Assembly (NCBI RefSeq): GCF_900099605.1
Contig: NZ_FNDK01000021.1
Span: forward strand, 1 to 60,431
Length of the DNA: 60,431 bases
From: Alteribacillus persepolensis
Lineage (GTDB): Bacteria > Bacillota > Bacilli > Bacillales > Marinococcaceae
Reading direction: 5' to 3'
In this document: positions 53,271 through 60,431 of the stretch, piece by piece
Position numbering within the stretch: position 1 is the stretch's first letter
Layout: each line of letters opens with the position of its first letter
Program-made: the position numbers and the translations under genes
The notes under the pieces: generated by a model
The model's input: the letters and a program-made list of their open reading frames with translations, nothing else
What the model was told of the DNA's origin: nothing
Databases searched by the model: none

Positions 53271-54305
53271 TTAAACTTTAGACATGTTTAACTGTCTGTC
53301 GATCTTGTCATTTTTTATTTTTTCCTTCTGGGATTTGATATCGATACCATAGAGTCTGGCAGCATTCTCGGCAAGAATTTTTTTCTTCACTTTATCATCA
53401 AAAACGGCGCCAGTTTCCTTTGCAATGTCTTCTGGCAACTCAAATTCAGCGAATTTCTCGATTAACCAGCCCGGCTCCCAAATGGCATAGTCACTGCCAA
53501 ATAGAATTCTGTCTTCATCTAGCCAAAAGAGTAATTCTCCCATAATCTCCGCGAAATAACGGGGACGGGCATGGATAAATGGCATGACAACGGACAGGCC
53601 GCCGTAGACATTCTTCTCTTGAGTAGCAATCCAACAAAAATCTTCCAAACGAGGTAATCCAAGATGTTCTACAATGAAATTTAGTCCTTGAAAAGTGGTA
53701 GCTACATCATCCACATCAGCGACATCAAAAGCATCTCGATTGAGCGGTGTAATAGTAGGTCCTTTGTGTATATGGATATTCTTAATCCCGAGTTCTTCGC
53801 ATTTCTCCAGATAGCGAACAGCCCATGGATCCGAAAGCTTATATCCTTTGGAGTCGCCGTACCAGTCAGCAGTATAAAGCTTGACGCCCTGTAAGTCATA
53901 TTTTTCTTTCATTGCCTCTAGTACTTCTAGACCTCGGCTGCCATGTCGGGGATCGAATGTTCCATTGCAAATGAAACGATTCGGATATTCCTTGGCAAGT
54001 TGAGCATTGGCCTCTAAGTTACCAAACCCGTTCTTATAAAATTCATTCAAAAAGACAGGTTGAAAGAAAGCCATGTCAGCGTGTCCCTTTATAAATACAT
54101 CTTTCACCAGCCGCTCTTTACTGTATTTCAGAAAATCATCCTTTGGCCACCAGTACTCTTTTGGGCTTAGACTAGTGTGGTAGTCATAAAAGCAATTAAT
54201 AAATTGCTCGCCATGAACATTGCGCTGATTCTCCTTGCTGGCGTCCCATAAAGCAATATGGGCATCGATAACAAATATTTCCTCCCCACTTGGTAAACGA
54301 TACAT
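53271..54305 (-). CDS. Amidohydrolase-2 family protein, di-iron-monooxygenase-cluster type
   Basis: 344 residues. VIDAHIALWDAS (Asp-x-His), IHIHKGPTITPL, FIVEHLGLPRLEDFCW and LFGSDYAIWEPGW are the successive metal-site strands. The DAHxALWD start and DYAIWEPGW end are like the amidohydrolases encoded in propane/phenol monooxygenase clusters, where they accompany a DUF59 protein, as here. GAGGAGG lies 7 bases before the ATG. Its role in those clusters is not settled; maturation or product hydrolysis have been considered. No oxygenase is encoded in the window. Confidence 0.82.
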   Translation of the reverse strand: MYRLPSGEEIFVIDAHIALWDASKENQRNVHGEQFINCFYDYHTSLSPKEYWWPKDDFLKYSKERLVKDVFIKGHADMAFFQPVFLNEFYKNGFGNLEANAQLAKEYPNRFICNGTFDPRHGSRGLEVLEAMKEKYDLQGVKLYTADWYGDSKGYKLSDPWAVRYLEKCEELGIKNIHIHKGPTITPLNRDAFDVADVDDVATTFQGLNFIVEHLGLPRLEDFCWIATQEKNVYGGLSVVMPFIHARPRYFAEIMGELLFWLDEDRILFGSDYAIWEPGWLIEKFAEFELPEDIAKETGAVFDDKVKKKILAENAARLYGIDIKSQKEKIKNDKIDRQLNMSKV

Positions 54306-54629
54306 ATAGAACCTCCTCGTTCGGTATTTACTTGGCTAACCGGCCAAAAGTAACCGCTTTCATAAAAGTGGGAAAACCCCTTCTTTGAATAAATTTAGAC
54401 ATAATTTTTTATCTATTTCTAATTATCATTATAATCTATAAACTATTTCCATTATATGGGCTAAGATATAAAAATCAGAGAAAATTCAGGGGGAATTTTT
54501 GTGGATGTATACAACACTTGACAGGGAAAATGACCATCCCTTCAACCTCGTTTTTTCCTTCTTTTCGGGAGTGAAACAAAGAATTCACCACCTTGGAAAA
54601 CAATTCGTTGTAACAAATGAACTCGATGA
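54306..54629. other. Intergenic stretch, no gene recognised
   Basis: Contains the upstream region of the amidohydrolase operon. Short open frames on both strands near 54475-54747 have no ribosome site. Confidence 0.4.
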
Positions 54630-54663
54630 AAAACAAAGGCTGCCGAGATTTTCTCGACAACCT
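54630..54663 (-). terminator. Terminator after Bcr/CflA gene
   Basis: On the minus strand AGGTTGTCGAGA pairs with TCTCGGCAGCCT (G-U pairs allowed) around an AAA loop, followed by TTGTTTTTC. Confidence 0.75.
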
Positions 54664-54721
54664 GAAAGCGAGGTGAAAAATTTAGTTTTTTCATTGCCTG
54701 AGACAGTTCCTGCGCTTTCGC

Positions 54722-55918
54722 TCATTGATTTTTCTTCGTTAATGTAAAGAAGATGATACAACCAATAGATGCCGTAGTGAATAAAATTGCTCCCATCGGT
54801 ACTGCGGTCGTTTCATTCATCCCAACAATAGGAGAAACAAGGGATCCAAACAATAACGGAAGCATACCTAATACGGCACTTGCACTTCCTGCACGATGTC
54901 CTTGATACTCCATTGCAAGGGTAAAAGTACTTGTTAGGACCATCCCCATCGACGTCATGTAAATAAATATCGGAATGACCAGTGTGGCTAGCGGCCCTTC
55001 GATAACGGTCATGATCAAAAGAAAGAACGTCGCACTTACAGCAATGATAACAGCAGCGCGGAGCAGGCTTCTTTCGTGAATGATGCCACCCAGGCGCCCG
55101 ATAATCATACTTCCAGAAATGATGGCAAGTCCGTTTATTCCGAACAATACACTAAAAACTTGCGGGGACACTCCATAGATATCCTGATATACAAACGGAG
55201 TTCCCGAGACATAGGCAAAACTTCCCCCATGGACGAACCCAATGGTCAACGTATAACCGATAAAGGATCGGTCCTTCAGCAAGTCACCGATTGTGCGAAA
55301 GGTATCACCTAACTTACTTGGAATCCGTTTCTCTGTTGGCAAGGTTTCAGATAACTTTATATATATTGTAAAAACAATAATCAATCCAGCTAAACCTAAG
55401 AAATAAAAAATCGTACTCCAGTTGGCAAATGGAAGAAGCAAAATCGCTCCCCCAGCCATAGGTGCAACCATCGGTGCCGTTGCATTGATGACCATCAGAA
55501 GTGCGAAGAATTTCGTCATATCCCTTCCAGTAAATACATCCCGTACAACAGCGCGGGATAGAACAATACCCGCCGAAGCAGTGAATCCTTGTAAAAACCG
55601 GGCGGCCACAAATATATAAATGTTTGGAGCTAGAGCGCATAGAAGTGAAGACAAAGCAAATAGGAAAATAAATACCAGCAGGGGTTTTCTCCTCCCCTTA
55701 GAATCACTGATGGGACCAACTACAATTTGACCAACAGCAAGACCAATCAAGCAGGTAGTTAAACTAAGCTGTACAAACGAGGCAGTCGTACCGAAATCAT
55801 CAGCAATATCAGGAAAACTTGGCAAATACATATCGATATTCAGCGGCCCTAAAATTCCCAGCATACCGAGCAATAACGCCAGCCCAAAACGCTCTTTTCC
55901 TGTTGAATTATGTAACAT
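54722..55918 (-). CDS. Bcr/CflA-type multidrug MFS exporter
   Basis: 398 residues, 12 predicted helices. LGPLNIDMYLPSFPDIADDF is the Bcr/CflA first-helix signature; GPISDSKGRRKPLL is the MFS loop; RFLQGFTASAGIVLSRAVVRD and MAPMAGGAILLLPFANW complete the 12-TMS drug:H+ antiporter pattern. Likely exports a drug or small metabolite. The ATG at 55918 follows AAAGGTG by 9 bases; a longer frame to 56047 adds an AT-rich, unconserved leader. It stands alone with its own terminator. Confidence 0.9.
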   Translation of the reverse strand: MLHNSTGKERFGLALLLGMLGILGPLNIDMYLPSFPDIADDFGTTASFVQLSLTTCLIGLAVGQIVVGPISDSKGRRKPLLVFIFLFALSSLLCALAPNIYIFVAARFLQGFTASAGIVLSRAVVRDVFTGRDMTKFFALLMVINATAPMVAPMAGGAILLLPFANWSTIFYFLGLAGLIIVFTIYIKLSETLPTEKRIPSKLGDTFRTIGDLLKDRSFIGYTLTIGFVHGGSFAYVSGTPFVYQDIYGVSPQVFSVLFGINGLAIISGSMIIGRLGGIIHERSLLRAAVIIAVSATFFLLIMTVIEGPLATLVIPIFIYMTSMGMVLTSTFTLAMEYQGHRAGSASAVLGMLPLLFGSLVSPIVGMNETTAVPMGAILFTTASIGCIIFFTLTKKNQ

Positions 55919-57148
55919 TTTCTCATACACCTTTCGTAAATCGCGAAAAACCCTATTAAACCCTAACTTTACTTTTATTAAATAAAAAGTACTACTATTT
56001 TTATAAATAACTCTTTTTTCGTTTATACATTTGGGCTTTATCTCCACAAAGAACGGATAACATGTAACATCAATATAAATCGAATAAACCTTTTAATAAC
56101 AAGGCGTATTCTTCACTTACAATAAACTAATCTAAAACAACAACTCCATTCTCTACCATTGACAAGAAATTTACCTGGCTGCTGTCTACAATACGATTTG
56201 CAAAAAATAAACACAGCTATAAAAGGCATAGAAATGGAATCATAGCTGAAATTTGCACGAACATTTGTAGAGTCTAACAAAAATAAAAATATGAAACACA
56301 TGCGATCTTCAATCATTATTCAAGCTTTCGTCTTGTTTCTCTTTCTTAATCCGTCTTATTCATTTCACATTTAAAAATTCGCGCAATCATGTCGTATTTT
56401 GTGTATATTTGTCAAAAATGAATCTATGAAAGGAAAGCGTGAGAGAAAAACGGAAAGTCATACTGAATAATTTCTCAATAACTGTTAAATGTAAGCACTG
56501 TTTTTCATTCTTCCCTCAGCTGCTACCCTTGCTTTCCCCTCTGTCATCCTTTTTGATTGGTTAAACTAAACGATGAAAAATACGGTCTGTTTCTTTGTTG
56601 TACGCTTCTTTACATTCTTGTTCCATCCCCATTATCTCCTCAATGATATAGACAATGTCCCCACCGCTAACAGAAAAATTGTCTATTCAATGATTTATAA
56701 AAAGTATGTGTAAACCGATAACTGCTGCATTTTCTCATTTCATTTCCTTTATTACATGTTGCACCTGTTTACTTGTCAGGCCTTTCTTTTGTGTTTATGA
56801 AACCTCTCTCCTTTAGAATAAAACATTCTCTCACCTTAATAACTTCTTTATCGAGGCATGTGATTTCAGACGAAAGCTTATACTCATTCTCCCTTGCTTT
56901 TGTGGTAGTTTTAATCAAAAATTCTTCAAAAAAACGAATGTTTATTCATAAAAATAATGTTTTTATACGGATTTTAACCATTTATTAAGATAAGTGCAGT
57001 ATAAGACAGATAAAGAGCTTTCTTTTGAAAAAAACTCATCATTTGCGATTTGAGATAAAACTCACATAGTGATACTTTATGAAAGTTGCACTTCCTTAGG
57101 ACACCCTTGAGATATGGACTTTAAACATTACAATAAGGAGCTGATCAT
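55919..57148. other. Long intergenic stretch, no firm gene
   Basis: 1.2 kb of AT-rich DNA between divergent transporters. A short minus-strand open stretch (56567-56680, ending CKEAYNKETDRIFHRLV) reads like coding sequence but has no good start; it could be a remnant. Open frames 56113-56316 (minus) and 56773-56988 (plus) lack ribosome sites. The permease promoter lies at the right end. Confidence 0.35.
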
Positions 57149-58549
57149 ATGGAAGCATATCAATCTCAAGAATCTGGCCAGTCACAGGGAAACGGTGATG
57201 ATTATTCACTTGAAAAAGTCCCTCGTGCCAAGAGAAATATGGGTTGGTTAAGCATAACTAATATTACATTCGGGATTGCAACGGCAATCTTTTACTTTCA
57301 AATGGGAAGTGTCATGGCACTTCAATTCGGAGCAATCAATGCCATCATTTCTGCCGTTTATGCCATTGTGGTAGCAGGGATACTAGGGACATTTATTGCT
57401 TATTTGTCTGCAAAGTCTGGAATGAACGTAAATCTATTATCAAGGGGGGGAGGATTTGGCTATATCGGCGCATCCTTGACCTCATTAATTTATGCTACTA
57501 ATTTCATTATGTATTGTGCACTCGAAGGTTTAATACTCGTTGCTGCAATTTACGAGTTTTTTCCCGTTATTCCAGAATGGGTGCTGATTCTATTCTTTGG
57601 GGCCATTGTTATCCCATTAAATTGGTTTGGAATTAAGCAATTAGATAAACTGCAGAAATGGTCTTTACCTTTATTTTTTGTATTCTTAATAGCAGCCGTT
57701 GTCATTGCTGCCATGAAAACATCCAGCTATGAAGGTGCCTTTTGGTCATACATGCCTGAAGGTGTTCAAGTAGGAGGCACTGCATTACTCCTATGTATTG
57801 GAATGCAGCACGGAATTATGGGGTTAACTCCGCTTCTTGCTTCAGATTATGCCCGCTTTTTGAAACCGAAAGATACGAAAATTGGAATTTTTGCGATTGG
57901 TTTCATTCCGCAAATCTTCTGCTTTGGGGTAATGGGAGGACTTGGTATTTGGTTCGGTGTTCGCCTTGCAGAACCAAATCCAGGAGTATATATTGTACTG
58001 CTTCTTGGTATTTGGGGAGCCTTATTTACAATGTTAACTCAAATTAGAATCAATGTGACAAATATTTATAGTGGTTCCTTATCATTATCAAGTTTCTTTG
58101 AAAATGTATTTAAATTTAAACCAGGAAGACATTTCTGGGTTGTGATTACTGGTGTGTCGGCAATCATCCTAATGCTTCTTAATATTGTTGAGCATCTCGA
58201 AGCTGTCATGACATTCCAAGGCGTCTTTCTCTTAACGTGGGCAACTATCTTAGTTGTAGATGCTATTTTTGTTAAAAAAATCCTAAAGATTGGTCCTGGC
58301 TATTATGAAGAGAGACAAGAAAATTTATATAAATGGAATCCGGTTGGTGTAGGAGCACTTATTATAGCAAGTGGGCTTGGTACTATCGCAGCACTAGGCT
58401 TCATGGGAACATTCCTGCAAAGTACTGCAGCATTTTTTGCCTCCATCCTTGCTGCTATCCTCACAATTGTTTTAGCCATTGCCACAAAAGGACGATATTA
58501 TATCAAAGAAGATACCAATAACATTGATCGCGAAGACTATATAGCTTAA
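57149..58549 (+). CDS. NCS1-family nucleobase/cytosine-type permease
   Basis: 466 residues, about 12 predicted helices. The N-terminal EKVPRAKRNMGWLSITNITFG and LSAKSGMNVNLLSRGGGFGYIG blocks, and QLDKLQKWSLPLFF, place it with CodB-like NCS1 permeases of purines, cytosine, allantoin or hydantoin. The substrate is not predictable, and no deaminase or hydantoinase gene is adjacent. AAGGAG lies 9 bases before the ATG. It is a single-gene unit with a strong terminator. Confidence 0.87.
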   Translation: MEAYQSQESGQSQGNGDDYSLEKVPRAKRNMGWLSITNITFGIATAIFYFQMGSVMALQFGAINAIISAVYAIVVAGILGTFIAYLSAKSGMNVNLLSRGGGFGYIGASLTSLIYATNFIMYCALEGLILVAAIYEFFPVIPEWVLILFFGAIVIPLNWFGIKQLDKLQKWSLPLFFVFLIAAVVIAAMKTSSYEGAFWSYMPEGVQVGGTALLLCIGMQHGIMGLTPLLASDYARFLKPKDTKIGIFAIGFIPQIFCFGVMGGLGIWFGVRLAEPNPGVYIVLLLGIWGALFTMLTQIRINVTNIYSGSLSLSSFFENVFKFKPGRHFWVVITGVSAIILMLLNIVEHLEAVMTFQGVFLLTWATILVVDAIFVKKILKIGPGYYEERQENLYKWNPVGVGALIIASGLGTIAALGFMGTFLQSTAAFFASILAAILTIVLAIATKGRYYIKEDTNNIDREDYIA

Positions 58550-58586
58550 AAACCAGAGCTGACGTGTTGACATTGCTAAAGAATAT

Positions 58587-58627
58587 AATCGCAAGGGCAC
58601 TCATTTGAGGTCTCCCTTGCGATTTTT
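58587..58627 (+). terminator. Terminator after NCS1 permease
   Basis: AATCGCAAGGG (58587-58597) and CCCTTGCGATT (58614-58624) form a perfect 11-bp stem, followed by TTT. Nothing else was seen up to 58868. Confidence 0.8.
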
Positions 58628-58868
58628 CATTTCACCTAGTATTCACTGCCTCACTGCCACTCTTCCCCCTAAACTGTCCAACAAAATTTTATTTTAAAAC
58701 ACGTTTTAAACTATTACGCCCTTTGAAACACCAGCAGCAAAATGAATACAGCCTGTTTACTTCCCGCAGACGAGATTTAAGTGTAAAAGGTGTCACAGCT
58801 TGTGTACGTGGCATCATTTTTCTAAAACCCTAACAAATATTGCAGAGCCCAGTTGTATAAAACCTACA

Positions 58869-58907
58869 TAAAAAGATGCCCCAAAAGCCAGGCTTTTAGG
58901 ACATCTT
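58869..58907 (-). terminator. Terminator after CAD-type alcohol dehydrogenase
   Basis: On the minus strand AAGATGTCCTAAAAGCC pairs with GGCTTTTGGGGCATCTT (few mismatches), followed by TTTATG. Confidence 0.75.
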
Positions 58908-58940
58908 GTCATTACTGTCAAAACATATCGCTGACACAGC

Positions 58941-59981
58941 TCACATGGTGCTAATATCAATCACAAAGCGGTACTTTACATCGGAAGCTAATACCCGCTC
59001 GTATGCTTCGTCAATGTCATCAGCTGAAATCACTTCAATTTTAGGAGCAATGTTATGCGTGGCACAGAAATCCAGCATTTCCTGCGTCTCACGAATGCCT
59101 CCAATCAGTGAACCTGCAAAAGAACGGCGGTGAGGAATAAGTGAGAACACATTCAATGCCAGTGGTTCTGCAGGCGCACCAACATTTACTAAAGTTCCAT
59201 CTAGTGCTAATAGTGAGAGATAAGCATTCATGTCAATATTTGCACTTACTGTGTTAATAATCAAATCAAAAGTGCCGGCAAGTTTTTCAAATGTAGCTGG
59301 GTCACTGGTGGCATAGTAGTTTTCTGCACCAAATTGTAATCCATCTTCTTTTTTCCTCAATGATTGAGACAGGACGGTAACTTCTGCACCCATGGCGTGT
59401 GCAATCTTGACCGCCATATGCCCAAGACCGCCCATGCCAACAACAGCTACTTTCTTACCTGGGCCAGCTCCCCAATGATTGAGCGGTGAATATGTCGTAA
59501 TACCCGCACAAAGTAATGGCGCTGCAGCATCAAGCTCTATATTATCAGGTATTTTGAGTACGAAATCCTCCGTTACAACAATATGGGTAGAATAACCGCC
59601 TTGAGTTGGCTCTCCGTATTTATCAACACCAGCGTAGGTCGGGACGTTTCCTTTGAGACAGTATTGCTCTTCTCCTTTACGGCAGTTCTCACATTCGCCG
59701 CAAGAGTCAACCATACACCCTACTCCTGCTCGGTCGCCAACCTTGTATTTTGTTACCTCTGACCCTACATCCGCAACAATTCCTGCAATTTCATGTCCAG
59801 GTACGAGAGGATAAGGCACATCCCCCCATTCACCGTGAGCCGTATGAATGTCAGAATGGCATATTCCTGCATACTTAATTTCAATCAAAACATCATGTGA
59901 ATCAAGATTGCGCCGTTTAATTTCAGCCGCTCGAAACGATTTGTCAGGACCGTCAACAGCTCGTGCTTTAGCAGTTATCAT
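58941..59981 (-). CDS. NADPH-dependent zinc alcohol dehydrogenase, CAD family (AdhA-like)
   Basis: 346 residues. [20 protein letters not shown] carries the first catalytic zinc ligands, [13 protein letters not shown] the next; the structural zinc loop is complete ([15 protein letters not shown]); [13 protein letters not shown] is the nucleotide loop and AVTVLSQS-like residues favour NADPH. Members detoxify reactive aldehydes in Bacillus. ATG 59981 lies 7 bases after ATAGGAGG. It is divergent from a MerR-type gene and has a MerR-style promoter with a 19-base spacer (60106-60136), as in the adhA-adhR pair of B. subtilis. Confidence 0.92.
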   Translation of the reverse strand: MITAKARAVDGPDKSFRAAEIKRRNLDSHDVLIEIKYAGICHSDIHTAHGEWGDVPYPLVPGHEIAGIVADVGSEVTKYKVGDRAGVGCMVDSCGECENCRKGEEQYCLKGNVPTYAGVDKYGEPTQGGYSTHIVVTEDFVLKIPDNIELDAAAPLLCAGITTYSPLNHWGAGPGKKVAVVGMGGLGHMAVKIAHAMGAEVTVLSQSLRKKEDGLQFGAENYYATSDPATFEKLAGTFDLIINTVSANIDMNAYLSLLALDGTLVNVGAPAEPLALNVFSLIPHRRSFAGSLIGGIRETQEMLDFCATHNIAPKIEVISADDIDEAYERVLASDVKYRFVIDISTM

Positions 59982-60105
59982 CAGAAAACCTCCTATCATT
60001 TGTATGTTTCAAGAGATTGCAGCTGGCACAGGGTTTAAATGAGGAACTTAGGTTAAGATGGCCCATCATTTCTTTCTTCCCCTGCTTGTGCTTCTTACAA
60101 TAATC

Positions 60106-60136
60106 ATATTAATCCTTATAGTTAACTCTAGGTCAA
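60106..60136 (-). promoter_or_regulatory. MerR-type promoter of the CAD alcohol dehydrogenase
   Basis: On the minus strand TTGACC (60136-60131), a 19-base spacer (60130-60112) containing TAGAGTTAACTATAAGG, then TAATAT (60111-60106). The over-long spacer with a palindromic insert is the hallmark of MerR-activated promoters. Confidence 0.7.
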
Positions 60137-60275
60137 GAGGCGAACGTTTCATCCTTATGAAGATTTACCCCATTGACATGGCGTTTTCTTTAAAATAAGT
60201 ATATGTCTATTGAAAAGAAGCAAGCTCTGCCTTCTTTGCTATTTGTCAAACATCATGATAAAATCCCTCACACTA

Positions 60276-60300
60276 GTAGAGTTAACTCAAGGTCTATGTT
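60276..60300 (+). promoter_or_regulatory. MerR-type operator/promoter of the regulator gene
   Basis: TAGAGTTAACTCAAGG (60277-60292) is nearly the same operator as in the divergent adh promoter, followed by TATGTT (60295-60300) as -10. The -35 is poor. Suggests autoregulation. Confidence 0.55.
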
Positions 60301-60322
60301 ATGAAAGAAAGGGAGATAAATG

Positions 60323-60431
60323 ATGAAAACCTATTCTATCAGCGACGTCGCCAAAAAATTGAACCTTACTGTATATACTTTACGCTACTACGATAAAGAA
60401 GGACTTCTGCCTTTTGTAGAACGAACCGCCA
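60323..60431 (+). CDS. MerR-family regulator, AdhR-like (3' end outside window)
   Basis: Only 36 codons are visible, reading MKTYSISDVAKKLNLTVYTL then RYYDKEGLLPF, the MerR winged-helix start. AGGGAGA precedes two adjacent ATGs (60320 and 60323); the second has better spacing. Divergence from the CAD alcohol dehydrogenase and shared GAGTTAACT operators make it the likely activator of that gene in response to aldehydes, as AdhR/NmlR-type regulators do. The effector residues are outside the window. Confidence 0.85.
   Translation, partial: MKTYSISDVAKKLNLTVYTLRYYDKEGLLPFVERTA

Noticed and set aside
56567-56690. Short minus-strand coding-like stretch
   Set aside because: No convincing start codon and upstream stop very close; kept only as a note in the gap entry.
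1-60431. CRISPR array, tRNA or rRNA genes
   Set aside because: No regularly spaced repeats, cloverleaf or rRNA-like sequence was recognised by eye.

Overview
The window looks like chromosomal DNA from a low-GC, spore-forming Bacillota, most likely a Bacillaceae. The grounds are AT-rich intergenic DNA, strong AGGAGG-type ribosome sites (often before TTG or GTG starts), a YheC/YheD-type spore-coat ATP-grasp protein, a malate:quinone oxidoreductase, a Bacillaceae-style intergenic repeat and an IS256 remnant. Genus is an inference I cannot make. No rRNA, tRNA, CRISPR array, phage or plasmid gene was seen.

Layout. 1-5.3 kb: end of an AraC-type regulator, a small membrane protein, mqo, and putP preceded by a 36-codon hydrophobic ORF. 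5.9-12.6 kb: YheC/D-like protein, a LuxR-type regulator divergent from an amidase, a LysR regulator, a hotdog thioesterase and a hypothetical. 12.8-20.9 kb (module A, minus strand except the last gene): FMN reductase, acyl-CoA ligase, glutathione peroxidase, AAHS-type MFS transporter, then amidohydrolase, Rieske protein and SnoaL-like protein, with a divergent zinc alcohol dehydrogenase. 21.2-22.2 kb: dead IS256-family transposase. 22.4-41.0 kb (module B, minus strand): two luciferase-like flavin monooxygenases, aldehyde dehydrogenase, LuxR-type regulator, second AAHS transporter, second acyl-CoA ligase, DUF35 protein, thiolase-fold enzyme, a MaoC-like remnant, CaiB-type CoA-transferase, SDR, acyl-CoA dehydrogenase, ACAD10/11-type kinase, second SnoaL-like protein, an SDR remnant, ribBA and a TetR repressor. 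41.2-46.0 kb: esterase, broken TetR gene, iron alcohol dehydrogenase, acyl-CoA synthetase. 46.4-54.3 kb: duplicated carboxymuconolactone-decarboxylase-like protein, glcF-glcD with a CdaR-type activator, DJ-1/PfpI protein, and a DUF59 protein paired with an amidohydrolase. 54.7-60.4 kb: Bcr/CflA exporter, NCS1 permease, and a CAD-type alcohol dehydrogenase divergent from a MerR regulator that runs off the end.

How it may work. From 12.8 to 41 kb the window reads as a catabolic island for one or more organic acids: uptake by AAHS carriers, CoA activation by two paralogous ligases, oxidation by FMN-dependent monooxygenases, then acyl-CoA dehydrogenase, SDR, CoA-transferase and thiolase-fold steps. 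The FMN supply appears built in: RibBA makes flavin precursors and a flavodoxin-fold reductase could supply FMNH2. The TetR gene and ribBA have sigma-A-like promoters with a matching AAACA/TGTTT operator just after each -10. Related sites lie upstream of the first monooxygenase, the thiolase operon (inside a perfect 40-bp palindrome) and, more weakly, the kinase/ACAD operon. This suggests one TetR regulon. The substrate cannot be read from sequence; a cyclic or aromatic acid is a guess from the transporter family. Several parts are decayed (MaoC-like gene, SDR, second TetR, transposase), so the island has been rearranged.
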